Shown here in pieces: positions 25,525-34,394 of a stretch of 37,414 bases of DNA. This DNA is from Prevotella sp. (GTDB taxonomy: Bacteria > Bacteroidota > Bacteroidia > Bacteroidales > Dysgonomonadaceae), in contig JAISUS010000010.1 of NCBI GenBank assembly GCA_031271965.1, forward strand, positions 1-37,414, read 5' to 3'. The notes beneath the pieces are model-generated. The model was not told the origin of the DNA, did not search any database, and was given only the letters and a program-made list of their open reading frames with translations. The position numbers were made by a program, and so were the translations under genes. Numbering within the stretch: position 1 is the stretch's first letter; each line of letters starts with the position of its first letter.

Positions 25525-27141
25525 TTATTTTTTTGCCCACCAGAGATTCGTTGAAAATTCATCCGACCCTCCCAATAAATTGCTTACAGCATTTTGCACA
25601 TTCACCGGATTACCGTTGTATTCAGAAACAGGATAAGGCAGGCGGCGTACTAGCCGGACAGAGCCGGCAGTGGTTGTTGGATTGATACTTGTCGGGTTGC
25701 TCACCGTTCCACCGGAACTGGCCGAACTGAGATTGTTCACAGCCGGCATAATGCGCGGATAACCGGTACGGCGGAAATCACACCATGTTTCGAATCCTAA
25801 AGGATAGTTGGCAAGCCATTTTTGAGTGATGATCGCTTCCAGTTTCCTCACATCTGTCGTTGCGCTGCTCCAAGCAACCGTCACACTGCCGCCATTGGCA
25901 GAAGATGCCACGTTGAAGTTGGTATTCGGAGTAGGGTCGTTGTAACTTGCAGGATTCGCCGTTACAGTTAAATAACTACCGATGGCTACTCCGTGTTGCT
26001 CCATGGATGTTTCTATTCCTTTTTGATAGAAAGTTCCGGCATCGGTCACTCCGCCCGGTATCCATCCCCTAAGTGCCGCTTCTGCCTTCAGAAAATAAGT
26101 TTCGGCAGCACAATAAACAAGTAACGGCGAATTAGCCTTGAAGTTAGGCTTGGAATAAAGCGCTCCTCCATATGTGTCTTTGCTGATATTGTTTATACCC
26201 ATTCTGACACCTCTGTAAGTATTATCGGACGTCACAGTCATATACACCGGTCTGCGCGGGTCAGACCAACCATTCATATAAGCTGTAAGCGTAGCATTAA
26301 CAGCCAAATCCTGCCAGTCGAAAGCCGACTTACGGTACGGATTATCTATTGTCGGCAAAAAGGCATTGTCCTGATTCGATTCGATAAGGCCTCCGGCAAT
26401 AGCATTAGTCATCGCCTCAACGGCATAATCTGTGTCTAAAAGCGCAATACGAACGGCCATACGTAATTTGAGAGAATTGGCAAATCTAACCCATTTTGAA
26501 AAATCTCCATTATAAACGATGTCAAACTCGGTCATAGGATTGGACTTTCCTTTACTTTCACTGACAAAAGCCGTCAATGCGGTTATGCTACTGTTCAGAT
26601 CGTCGATCATATTATGATATATACTCTGTATATCATCATATTCCACGGCTAACTGTCCACCGCCCATTTTAGAATAGGGTATAGGCCCGTAAGTATCTGT
26701 TACCCTAAGCATAACTGCAACACGTATAATATTTGACCATGCATAAATATAGCCTTTACCTTGAGTGAGTTCTTTCACTTTCAGGTAATTCGCATAAAAT
26801 CCTGTAAAAAGTTTGTTGAAAGGATATTGTATCCAGTCACGGTTAGGGTTGAAAGTCCCGAAATTCATACCTTGCCAGTTATTCGTCGTGGACATATAGC
26901 CTCCGTATTGGTTTCCGACCATCTGCTCGATCATCTGGTTGTCATTCTCTTGAGAGTTGTGCATCAGATAGAGCATCCCGGGGAAAAGTATTCCCACTCT
27001 TTCAGCAATGGTCATATCTTCCGGTCCCGGATTGGTCGGATGTTTGTTATATTCTTCAAACTTATCGATACAGGAAGAAAACATTATTAGGAAACACAGA
27101 CTTAATGCCAGACTTATTGTTTTGAAATTATATTGCTTCAT
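25525..27141 (-). CDS. SusD-like outer-membrane lipoprotein (module 2)
   Basis: A 538-aa SusD-like_2 protein with lipobox FSSC (Cys24). It shares the diagnostic segments of the module 1 SusD: VAVMLRVTDTYGPIPYSKMG, KWVRFANSLKLRMAVRIALLD, AYMNGWSDPRRPVYM, QKWLANYPLGFETWCDFRRT, RRLPYPVSEYNGN and a C-terminal NLWWAKK. It lies 14 bp after susC. It should form the lid of the module 2 SusC transporter and bind N-glycan released by the adjacent GH18 protein. A serine/threonine-rich loop near residues 470-495 (SASSGGTVSNPTSINPTTT) has no counterpart of that length in the module 1 protein. Confidence 0.93.
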   Translation of the reverse strand: MKQYNFKTISLALSLCFLIMFSSCIDKFEEYNKHPTNPGPEDMTIAERVGILFPGMLYLMHNSQENDNQMIEQMVGNQYGGYMSTTNNWQGMNFGTFNPNRDWIQYPFNKLFTGFYANYLKVKELTQGKGYIYAWSNIIRVAVMLRVTDTYGPIPYSKMGGGQLAVEYDDIQSIYHNMIDDLNSSITALTAFVSESKGKSNPMTEFDIVYNGDFSKWVRFANSLKLRMAVRIALLDTDYAVEAMTNAIAGGLIESNQDNAFLPTIDNPYRKSAFDWQDLAVNATLTAYMNGWSDPRRPVYMTVTSDNTYRGVRMGINNISKDTYGGALYSKPNFKANSPLLVYCAAETYFLKAEAALRGWIPGGVTDAGTFYQKGIETSMEQHGVAIGSYLTVTANPASYNDPTPNTNFNVASSANGGSVTVAWSSATTDVRKLEAIITQKWLANYPLGFETWCDFRRTGYPRIMPAVNNLSSASSGGTVSNPTSINPTTTAGSVRLVRRLPYPVSEYNGNPVNVQNAVSNLLGGSDEFSTNLWWAKK

Positions 27142-27155
27142 AATATTCCCGTCTT

Positions 27156-30100
27156 TTAAAATTGTAATTTGATATTAAAGCCGATATTCCTCAGGCTAGG
27201 CTGCATAAAATAATCAACTCCTGTATAATAAGTGCTGTTTGCCGAAGCCACCAATTCCGGATCGAAAGGCGCTTTGCAGTATATCATCGCAAGGTTATTA
27301 CCTACCAGCCCTACTGTAACGTTAGCTATATTGTTCACCCATTTTTTAGGGATAGCATATGAAATACTTACTTCTCCCAAACGGATATTAGTAGCCTTGT
27401 AGACATAATAGGCTCCTTGCCCGGTACCTGCGGCTACTATATTCAGGTAATCCCTAGCAGATATTTGTTGATTGTTGATCAGTATTCCGTTGGTTTCGCG
27501 CAGTTTGGCGCTATAGTCGGAGACACCGTAACGATCCAGAATCGCTTGTGTGTTGGATACGACTTCTCCCCCAAAACGCCCACTAATCAAAGCGCCAAGT
27601 GTTATTCCTTTATAAGAGAATGTATTTTTCCAGCCTGCGTGAGATTTGGCCATTACCGAACCTACTTTTTTGTATTCTACGTCAGTTAATGACGGAAGAG
27701 ACGTTTTCGGGTCAAGATAAATGTAGCCGTTATCATCACGTTTCCAGTCGCGATTGACATATATATCACCCATCGACCCGCCTTCTACAAGCCTGACTAC
27801 CGGCGAACCTCCACTACCAAGCGTAGCCTTGTTGATATAAGGCATTGAGATTATTTCTTTGGTCACCGGATTTTGAATGCCGTTAGCCAGTTTCTTTATT
27901 ACATTATCATTGAAATTGTAAGTAAGGTTAGTATCCCAAATAAAATCCCCCCACTTCTTCTCAAATCCTAATGCCAATTCCACTCCCGAATTTTGTACAT
28001 CTCCTGCCTGGACGTATACACCAGAATAACCAGAACTGGCCGGAAGTTCCGCTATAAATGTTTGATTCAGCGTATTAGACCGATAGTAGGTAGCATCCAA
28101 CCTAAGCGATCCATTAAAAAAGCGCATATTTAACCCCGCCTCGTAGGAATTGGTAAGTTCAGGCTTCAGGTTCCTGTTGGGATATAGCAACAGAGTGTTA
28201 TATTCATTCGTCTGGTCATTATATTCGTATCTTTCTCTGGTAATATATGTATCATAAGCTGTACCCACCGAAGTATAAGACAAGCGGGCTTTCAGATAAG
28301 TGAACCATTTTGGTAATGAGACCATTTCACTGATAATTCCGGATAATCCTACAGAAGGATAAAAGAACGACTTGTCTCCCGACTCAGAAAAAGCTAATGC
28401 AGAGTCCCAGTCGTTACGGCCGGTCAGCGTAAGATAGATCATGCTTTTGTAACCAATCTCCGCATTGGCAAATACAGACTGAGCCTGATGCCTGGCCCCG
28501 TTATCTTTTATTTTAAAACCATTAGTTCGGCTGATATTTTCCGTCGTAAACCAATTTGTTACTTTATCCAGATTTCCCATAATATAATGGCTATCCATAT
28601 GGTAATCTTTAATGGAAGCTCCAAGATTGATATTGAAGCTGAAATCACCGAGATACTTATCAATATTTGCTATTACATCGCCGTAAGCCTGTTGTTCACG
28701 TCTGTTATCAAGACGGAAATAACCTTTCGTGCCGGCAAACGTAGCCAATGTGCCCGCATATCTTTTTTCGGTATTGCGAAAATCCGAATTATCAATATTG
28801 ACGCGCCCAATAACATTAAGCCAATCTGTGGCGTTATATTGAAGGCTAGCTGCAAGCCTGTACCTTTTTTTATCCGATTCTTTGTTCATACGATGCATAA
28901 TCCAATATGGATTTTGTATAGAAAGTCCCTGATCACCGTAAGGCCAAAACTGTGTATTCACCCCCGACAAATCGTCATAGCGTTCAAACAAACGCACTTC
29001 ATTAAAATCTTCACCGCGCTGGAAAAGATAAAGGGCAGGGAGCGGATTGAAATACTGCCCTTGCGAAACCATATTCTTGTCTTTCTGAATAATGTAGTTA
29101 GCGCTGGCATCCAACACAAGTTTATTATTCAGAAAGGAAGTTGTATTACGGAATGCAAAGTTGTAGCGATCGTATTCGTTGTTAGGCAGGATACCATTAG
29201 CTGTAGTTGTCGCCATAGAGATATAAGTCTGACTTTTATCATTACCGGTAGCCAATGAAATACTGTTCGATACGTTGCCGCCTGTATTGAAAAACTTGGC
29301 AGGGTCGTAACGATAAGCTGTTTCGCTACCCCAACTTTCCGATTCTCCGGAAACATTACCATATTTATTTTGGAACTTCGGCATCATAAGCGGTGTAGAG
29401 AAAGTAGTATTGTTGCTCACCGAAACTGTCGTCTTATCTGCACGCCCTTTTTTAGTCGTGATAAGTACGACGCCGTTAGCGCCTTCATATCCGTAAAGAG
29501 CTGCTGCCGATGGCCCTGTCAGCAATGAAATGCTTTCGATGTCTTCAGGGTTAATATCGGCTGCGCCTTCTGTACCCGGCTGGGCGGAATATAAACCGGC
29601 ATCTGTATTTCCGGAAAGGGAATTATACATTGGGATACCATCGATAACGTATAAAGCATTATTGTCTTTAGATAGGGATTTGGCTCCGCGCATCACAACC
29701 TTAACGGCAGATCCCGGGCCTGCGGCACTGGAATTAATCTGCACTCCGGCTACTTTTCCCGCCAAGGCGTTCATGAAGTTAGCACTTTTCACTATTGTAA
29801 GTTCATCTCCTCTTACTTCCTGTACATTGTAACTCAATGCCTTTTGCGCGCGTTTGATACCAAGGGCTGTAACAACAACCTCATCCATACTGACAGCATC
29901 ATCTTCCAACACAATATCGTACACGGATTTGCTATCTAACATAATTTCCCGAGATTTCATACCAACAAACGACACATGAATAGACTTAACACCATCCGGT
30001 ACCATTAGAGCAAAGAACCCGTCGATATCGGTCATTACTCCTATCGTAGTTCCTTTTATAACAACAGATACCCCAGCAATGGCATCGCCATTCTTATCTC

Positions 30101-30533
30101 TGACCGTACCTGTTATCTTACGCTCAACCTGAGAGGCTTGTTGAGTATTAGGAGTGTTTAGCTCTTTTTTAGATAAAATGATCTGGTATCCTTCAATCTT
30201 ATAAACGACATCAGTCTGCTTAAATATAGACTCTAAAATCGTTTCAATAGATTGACTTTTTGTATTAATACTTACCTTTCTGTCAACATTGATTAGTTTA
30301 CTGTTGTACAGAAAATGGTAATTGGAGTTTTCTTCTATAGAGTTCAATACTTCCTCTATCGTGGCATTTTTAAGATTTAAGGTTTTTATGACAGTTTGCG
30401 AATACAGACTGTTGGCTCCCACATGAAGTATTATTCCAAACAACAATATAATTGTGATTCTCATAAAAATTGGGATTTTAAGTATTAAGCTAAAATAACG
30501 CTTATTACCTTTTTTTTTTAGTAAATTCTTCAT
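27156..30533 (-). CDS. SusC-like TonB-dependent transporter with STN signalling domain (module 2)
   Basis: A 1125-aa outer-membrane transporter, paralogous to the module 1 SusC over its full length. It has a long basic N-terminus followed by a hydrophobic signal (MRITIILLFGIILHVGANS; an internal start at 30464 is possible). The order is then STN domain (about 46-122), carboxypeptidase-D-like domain (about 138-215, TGTVRDKNGDAIAGVSVVIK), plug with MDEVVVTALGIKRAQKALSY and NALYVIDGIPMYN, and a barrel ending in GFNIKLQF. The STN domain should relay ligand binding to the FecR encoded upstream. The 213-bp FecR-susC gap again contains a plus-strand terminator, mirroring module 1. Confidence 0.95.
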   Translation of the reverse strand: MKNLLKKKGNKRYFSLILKIPIFMRITIILLFGIILHVGANSLYSQTVIKTLNLKNATIEEVLNSIEENSNYHFLYNSKLINVDRKVSINTKSQSIETILESIFKQTDVVYKIEGYQIILSKKELNTPNTQQASQVERKITGTVRDKNGDAIAGVSVVIKGTTIGVMTDIDGFFALMVPDGVKSIHVSFVGMKSREIMLDSKSVYDIVLEDDAVSMDEVVVTALGIKRAQKALSYNVQEVRGDELTIVKSANFMNALAGKVAGVQINSSAAGPGSAVKVVMRGAKSLSKDNNALYVIDGIPMYNSLSGNTDAGLYSAQPGTEGAADINPEDIESISLLTGPSAAALYGYEGANGVVLITTKKGRADKTTVSVSNNTTFSTPLMMPKFQNKYGNVSGESESWGSETAYRYDPAKFFNTGGNVSNSISLATGNDKSQTYISMATTTANGILPNNEYDRYNFAFRNTTSFLNNKLVLDASANYIIQKDKNMVSQGQYFNPLPALYLFQRGEDFNEVRLFERYDDLSGVNTQFWPYGDQGLSIQNPYWIMHRMNKESDKKRYRLAASLQYNATDWLNVIGRVNIDNSDFRNTEKRYAGTLATFAGTKGYFRLDNRREQQAYGDVIANIDKYLGDFSFNINLGASIKDYHMDSHYIMGNLDKVTNWFTTENISRTNGFKIKDNGARHQAQSVFANAEIGYKSMIYLTLTGRNDWDSALAFSESGDKSFFYPSVGLSGIISEMVSLPKWFTYLKARLSYTSVGTAYDTYITRERYEYNDQTNEYNTLLLYPNRNLKPELTNSYEAGLNMRFFNGSLRLDATYYRSNTLNQTFIAELPASSGYSGVYVQAGDVQNSGVELALGFEKKWGDFIWDTNLTYNFNDNVIKKLANGIQNPVTKEIISMPYINKATLGSGGSPVVRLVEGGSMGDIYVNRDWKRDDNGYIYLDPKTSLPSLTDVEYKKVGSVMAKSHAGWKNTFSYKGITLGALISGRFGGEVVSNTQAILDRYGVSDYSAKLRETNGILINNQQISARDYLNIVAAGTGQGAYYVYKATNIRLGEVSISYAIPKKWVNNIANVTVGLVGNNLAMIYCKAPFDPELVASANSTYYTGVDYFMQPSLRNIGFNIKLQF

Positions 30534-30632
30534 AATTTTACTAGATCAAAAAAATTAGGTTAATAACTTAATTAATTTATTACCATTTTGTTAGGTGAGA
30601 TTTTCAGGTTGGTAATAATTTTGATAATTTAC

Positions 30633-30665
30633 AGGGGAAATGCTTTTTAAGCTTTTCCCTTTTTT
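30633..30665 (+). terminator. Plus-strand intrinsic terminator between FecR and susC (module 2)
   Basis: Imperfect stem (AGGGGAAA-T-GCTT with AAGCTTTTCCCT, one G-T pair and one bulge) with a 3-nt loop, followed by a run of six T on the plus strand (30660-30665). As in module 1, it opposes the minus-strand genes and would end an RNA antisense to the susC leader. A perfect -7-type octamer (TAATTTTG, 30616-30623) lies too close to be the start of a useful RNA; no better start was found. Confidence 0.6.
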
Positions 30666-30746
30666 AGGTTTCCTTCCTCATAGCAACATTTTTTAAGGTT
30701 AATAAATTATTTCAAAATATAAAACATTCACATAACAGGCCTCATT

Positions 30747-31763
30747 TTATTTTTTCAGACTTATTATAACGATTCTTTTCGAGAAATTTTTATCGTCAGA
30801 TTGTTTCGGCTCAATCATCTGATACCTTATAGGTGCTGTTTTCTCTAATAAGGCGAGTATTTCATTTAAGGTTTCGGTGGTAAATGTCGCTGAGTATTCA
30901 TAGTCATACAGATCTCTACTATCTAAACGTATATCAACATTGAAATGACGGGCCAAGCGCTGTACAACTTCAGTCATACTCGCTCTTCTGAATACCATTT
31001 TACCTTCTATCCATCCTGTTTTTACAGCTAGATGAGCATTTTCGATCCTGATTGATCTATCACCTTTACCGTAAGCCAGATACTGTCCGGGAGTGATATT
31101 TTTGTTGATGGAATTATCGATATTCTTAACCTCAACATTTCCTTTTACCAAGGTGACACCTATACTGCTATCTTCATGGTATGCATTTATATTAAATTCC
31201 GTACCGTAAGCACTCACTACTAACTCGTTTGCCAGAACAACATCAAAACGATCAGATTTATCTGAGATTACCTTAAAGTAAGCTTCGCCTGTGAGATATA
31301 CAGTACGCTTACCCCCTGTAAATACTTGAGGATATGTCAATTTTGACCCGGAGTTTAACCAGACTTCTGTTCCATCCGGTAGGGTAGTTTTAGTTATTGT
31401 TCCATATGCTGAAAATATTTGTATTTCCGGAACAGATATATTTTTACCCGAATTAAAATACAAAAAAGCTGTAAATAATAATATGGGTAATAAAAGTATC
31501 GCAGCAGCATTACGAGTAAAATATAAAAACCTTTTTTTATACTGGTCTTTACGTATTCTTTTTGAAATTTTATCCCAATTCTTAGCTGTGTCTACTTTAT
31601 TGTGCATCTTAAGATCTGAAGACGTTTTCCAGATGAAAGCAATATCATCAACTTCTTTCTGCAATTCTTCAGATGCTTCTATTTGTTGTTCAAATAGAAG
31701 TTGCTCATTTTCAGGTAATTGTTTTTCAAGAAAAGCAATTATATATTTGGCATCAATCGTCAT
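30747..31763 (-). CDS. FecR-type anti-sigma factor (module 2)
   Basis: A 338-aa inner-membrane regulator. The cytoplasmic head (about 1-80) has the KYIIAFLEKQLPENEQLLFE helix typical of the anti-sigma part. One membrane span follows (AAAILLLPILLFTAFLYF). The periplasmic FecR domain has TTLPDGTEVWLNSGSKLTYP, LTGEAYFKVISDKSDRF and VSAYGTEFNINAY, and a C-terminal DUF4974 domain (GKMVFRRASMTEVVQRLARH) contacts the STN domain of the transporter. It lies 60 bp after the sigma gene and upstream of the module 2 susC. It belongs to the same family as the module 1 FecR but is well diverged, which suggests each senses its own transporter. Confidence 0.93.
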   Translation of the reverse strand: MTIDAKYIIAFLEKQLPENEQLLFEQQIEASEELQKEVDDIAFIWKTSSDLKMHNKVDTAKNWDKISKRIRKDQYKKRFLYFTRNAAAILLLPILLFTAFLYFNSGKNISVPEIQIFSAYGTITKTTLPDGTEVWLNSGSKLTYPQVFTGGKRTVYLTGEAYFKVISDKSDRFDVVLANELVVSAYGTEFNINAYHEDSSIGVTLVKGNVEVKNIDNSINKNITPGQYLAYGKGDRSIRIENAHLAVKTGWIEGKMVFRRASMTEVVQRLARHFNVDIRLDSRDLYDYEYSATFTTETLNEILALLEKTAPIRYQMIEPKQSDDKNFSKRIVIISLKK

Positions 31764-31823
31764 TTATCACTTTTTATAGACTAGACGGACGAAATATAAA
31801 ATACCCTATGACACATATAAAAA

Positions 31824-32399
31824 TTACCAGAAAAAAAGTATTAGAAGAGATAAATAGTCTTTTAATTCGACCCTGAGTATTTTAAGGGCTTTGGATATGT
31901 GTGCTTCAACAGTTTTCACCGAGATACCTTGTTGCTCTGCTATTTCCTTATATGACTTTCCTTCAAACCGATTCAATTCAAATACACTTCTTACATTTTC
32001 AGGTAGTTTTTCCAATGCCGCAGAAAGCATTTGCTCCAGTTCTATGTGTGAATATAAATCATCGGGCGTATATTTTGATTTTTCCAGGACTTCTCTTTCT
32101 TGCCACACACGTACCAAGTCTTGTTTACGTAGATAGTCTATACATGAATTTCTCACGCTAGTAATAAGGAAGTTTCGACTTGAGGTATTTATTTCTATCG
32201 ACTTTCTATTCTTCCATATTTTAAAAAACGTATCCTGTACTATGTCTTCACATGTTGCCCAATCATCTGTATACCGATGGGCAAAAACACATAAGGAAGA
32301 AAAAAACTCAAAAAACAAGGTGCGAAAAGCCTCTTCATCATCTTTAAGAGCAATTCGCCAAAACAATTTATCTATTGTATCTGTACCTGCTATTCCCAT
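31824..32399 (-). CDS. ECF RNA polymerase sigma factor (module 2)
   Basis: A 191-aa ECF sigma-70 factor. Region 2: AFRTLFFEFFSSLCVFAHRY and CEDIVQDTFFKIWKNR. Region 4: LPENVRSVFELNRFEGKSYK followed by EIAEQQGISVKTVEAHISKA, the helix-turn-helix. A hydrophobic C-terminal tail (YLSLLILFFW) is a feature it shares in kind with the module 1 sigma (LPLILIPIMIELA). It is first in the module 2 series and divergent from the AraC-type gene. Its expected target is the module 2 susC promoter. Confidence 0.93.
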   Translation of the reverse strand: MGIAGTDTIDKLFWRIALKDDEEAFRTLFFEFFSSLCVFAHRYTDDWATCEDIVQDTFFKIWKNRKSIEINTSSRNFLITSVRNSCIDYLRKQDLVRVWQEREVLEKSKYTPDDLYSHIELEQMLSAALEKLPENVRSVFELNRFEGKSYKEIAEQQGISVKTVEAHISKALKILRVELKDYLSLLILFFW

Positions 32400-32588
32400 G
32401 TATCAAAATTATATAAAATGTTTAATACTCCCACTCTATCGATATAATTTTTACTCTGGATAGACATAATTTACAGTGTTATTTAAAGCTTGTTATTCAT
32501 TCGGAATCACAACCAAGAATTTCTCTTAACTAAATATTAATGAACAATATATACATTTAGCTGTTTGAAAATAGATACTTTACATTTA

Positions 32589-32617
32589 CAAATTTAAGTT
32601 AGAACATTTCACACAAA
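32589..32617 (-). promoter_or_regulatory. Candidate promoter for the module 2 sigma/FecR operon
   Basis: On the minus strand TTTG (32617-32614), 17 bp, then TAAATTTG (32596-32589) fit the Bacteroidota -33/-7 pattern. The start would be near 32582, giving a leader of about 180 nt before the sigma ATG. A second TAnnTTTG match (32404-32411) is too close to the start codon to be likely. The rest of the 262-bp divergent gap is AT-rich, with no other site recognised. Confidence 0.4.
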
Positions 32618-32661
32618 CTCCTAAATTGTTAAATAAACCAAACAATAAGACATCCGATTTT

Positions 32662-33537
32662 ATGAAAACAAACTTACGGAATAGCTTTTCCGAAAACCAT
32701 GTTATAAATGCAGATGAAACAACTGCAACTCTTGAGAAATGGGCATTGAGAGAAAATCAAAATTTTGAATTTACTGCAAATGAACATAATATTTTATTAG
32801 TGATTTCGGGAAATTTCAGTTGCTCTCTACAAGGATATATTGATGAAGATATTGGAAAGAGTCAAATGATATTTATATCAATAGGAACACGCTGCTATAT
32901 AAAAACAAACAATGAAGTCCTTATATTATGCCTGAAACCTGGTTTAATTTTAAATCTCAGCAATCATTTTTCTTACAATAACAAGCGGGAAGGCGTTATC
33001 TCTAAAATGAGAAAAGGACAACCTGTTTTAGAATTTACACCTTTAGTCGAAGCATATGTTGAATCTTTGAAAATTTTTCTTGAACTAGGATTTAATGATT
33101 CCATCCATGTACATTTAAAAACCCGGGAACTATTTCACTTAATGTCCGTAAGCTATTCTTTAGACCAACGATCCTTATTTTTCGACGCGTTAGCATCTAA
33201 AGACAAAGCTTTTTCCGATTTTATATATCAGAATTACAGGCAGGTAGAATCAATACGGGAATTGGCTGCATTATATTGCTTAAGCTTATCCGGCTTTGAA
33301 AAACGGTTCCGCAGAGTATTTGGAGTCTCGGCTTTACATTGGATTGCACTAAGAAGAGCAGCCGATATATACCAAGAAATAAACAGTAATCATAAAAGTA
33401 TCAAGCAAATAAGCTCAGATTACGGTTTCTCATCTGTTTCCCATTTTCATAAATTCTGTAAAGCTAAGCTTGGCTTATCGCCGGGACATATGCGCCGACA
33501 AGCTCAAGGGTTAAAAGATAAAAGGGAGAATTTGTAA
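32662..33537 (+). CDS. AraC-family transcriptional regulator of the fimbrial locus
   Basis: The frame opens with a TTG at 32626, but the ATG at 32662 (MKTNLRNSFSENH) is the likely start, giving 291 aa. The N-terminal half (to about residue 170) is a cupin-like sensing region without recognisable ligand residues. The C-terminal about 100 residues form the two helix-turn-helix motifs of AraC: SIRELAALYCLSLSGFEKRF then IKQISSDYGFSSVSHFHKFC, followed by KAKLGLSPGHMRR. It is divergent from the module 2 sigma gene and lies 168 bp before the DUF3575 gene. AraC regulators are common at Bacteroidota fimbrial loci, so control of the fimbrial genes is more likely than control of the sugar locus. Confidence 0.85.
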   Translation: MKTNLRNSFSENHVINADETTATLEKWALRENQNFEFTANEHNILLVISGNFSCSLQGYIDEDIGKSQMIFISIGTRCYIKTNNEVLILCLKPGLILNLSNHFSYNNKREGVISKMRKGQPVLEFTPLVEAYVESLKIFLELGFNDSIHVHLKTRELFHLMSVSYSLDQRSLFFDALASKDKAFSDFIYQNYRQVESIRELAALYCLSLSGFEKRFRRVFGVSALHWIALRRAADIYQEINSNHKSIKQISSDYGFSSVSHFHKFCKAKLGLSPGHMRRQAQGLKDKRENL

Positions 33538-33582
33538 ATAAAAAGGGAGAATTAATATAATACTTTTTAGAAAATGTACGAG

Positions 33583-33590
33583 TAGTTTTG
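33583..33590 (+). promoter_or_regulatory. Candidate -7 box before the DUF3575 gene
   Basis: TAGTTTTG matches TAnnTTTG exactly, with a T-rich but imperfect element about 15 bp upstream (33564-33567). A start near 33597 would give a leader of about 110 nt before the DUF3575 ATG. No operator repeat for the AraC protein was recognised. Confidence 0.3.
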
Positions 33591-33705
33591 TAAAGTGGAA
33601 ATCACGTTAACAGAAAACTTAAACATAAATGCCCGATAATAGATCCTACACCAGAGGATCAAATAAAAAAATAACTGCCCAATAATAACAATCAATAGCA
33701 TCTCA

Positions 33706-34311
33706 ATGATTAGAGCCATTGTATTCTCTATTATTATTTTTTCGGTTTCTTTTATAAAAGGTCATAGCCAAAATTCCCCGAAAAATTTTAATCTGTCATT
33801 AGGTTATGACACAATCTTTTTGCGGGGAATAAAAACTAATCTGGTTTATGATTTAACCTCTACATTAAATCTGGGAGCAGAATTCCACTTATCGGAATAC
33901 TTAAGCCTCGACATATCCTTCAATTATAATCCGTGGACGTTTTCCAACAACAGGAAACTGAAACATTTTCTTTTTCAACCTGAACTACGTTACTGGGTTG
34001 ATGAATCTTTTAAAGGACATTTTTTAGGAACACATCTCATCTACAGTCACTATAATGTAGGAAATCTACCTTTCGGATCTTTCAAAAATAACCGTTATCA
34101 GGGCGATGCGTATGGAGTAGGATTTTCTTACGGTTACCAATGGATACTTTCTCCAATTTGGGGCATAGAGGCAACATTAGGTGTAGGATATATATACATG
34201 GATTACACACGCTACGAATGTAAAACCTGTGGATCCGAACTAGGAAAAGGTAGTAAAAATTATATCGGACCTACCAAAGCAGGACTCTCTCTGATTTATA
34301 TATTAAAATAA
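33706..34311 (+). CDS. DUF3575 outer-membrane beta-barrel protein
   Basis: A 201-aa protein with a signal peptide (MIRAIVFSIIIFSVSFIKG, cleavage near HSQ). The mature part alternates in the manner of a small outer-membrane barrel: GIKTNLVYDLTSTLNLGAEF, LSLDISFNYNPWTFS, FLFQPELRYWVDES, GVGFSYGYQW and a C-terminal GLSLIYILK. The KTNL...LNLGAEF...YNPW pattern is that of DUF3575. This family is often encoded just upstream of FimA/Mfa-type fimbrial genes in Bacteroidota, which agrees with the layout here. Its molecular role is not established; assistance in fimbrial export or anchoring is a guess. A CKTCG pair of cysteines near residue 175 could form a disulfide. Confidence 0.8.
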   Translation: MIRAIVFSIIIFSVSFIKGHSQNSPKNFNLSLGYDTIFLRGIKTNLVYDLTSTLNLGAEFHLSEYLSLDISFNYNPWTFSNNRKLKHFLFQPELRYWVDESFKGHFLGTHLIYSHYNVGNLPFGSFKNNRYQGDAYGVGFSYGYQWILSPIWGIEATLGVGYIYMDYTRYECKTCGSELGKGSKNYIGPTKAGLSLIYILK

Positions 34312-34365
34312 CATTATTCTCTACAATATGAGCCGAAAACACCACTCTTCTCCTACTTTGCTCAC

Positions 34366-34394
34366 TTTGCCTTTTTCCTCACTGTATAACTTTG
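34366..34394 (+). promoter_or_regulatory. Candidate promoter for the fimbrillin operon
   Basis: TTTG (34366-34369), 17 bp, then TAACTTTG (34387-34394) fit the -33/-7 pattern, with the same spacing as the candidate at 32589-32617. It lies in the 321-bp gap between DUF3575 and the fimbrillin gene and would give a leader of about 230 nt. A weak GGGCAA/TTGCCC repeat (34394-34428) follows. No invertible-promoter repeats were seen. The rest of the gap is AT-rich and otherwise empty. Confidence 0.4.

Noticed and set aside
28488-29258. 256-codon plus-strand open frame inside susC (module 2)
   Set aside because: Antisense to the well-conserved TonB-dependent barrel; composition is that of a shadow frame.
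30616-30623. TAATTTTG as start of the module 2 antisense RNA
   Set aside because: It fits the -7 consensus, but the RNA would be only about 35 nt, that is the terminator itself. Probably chance in AT-rich DNA.
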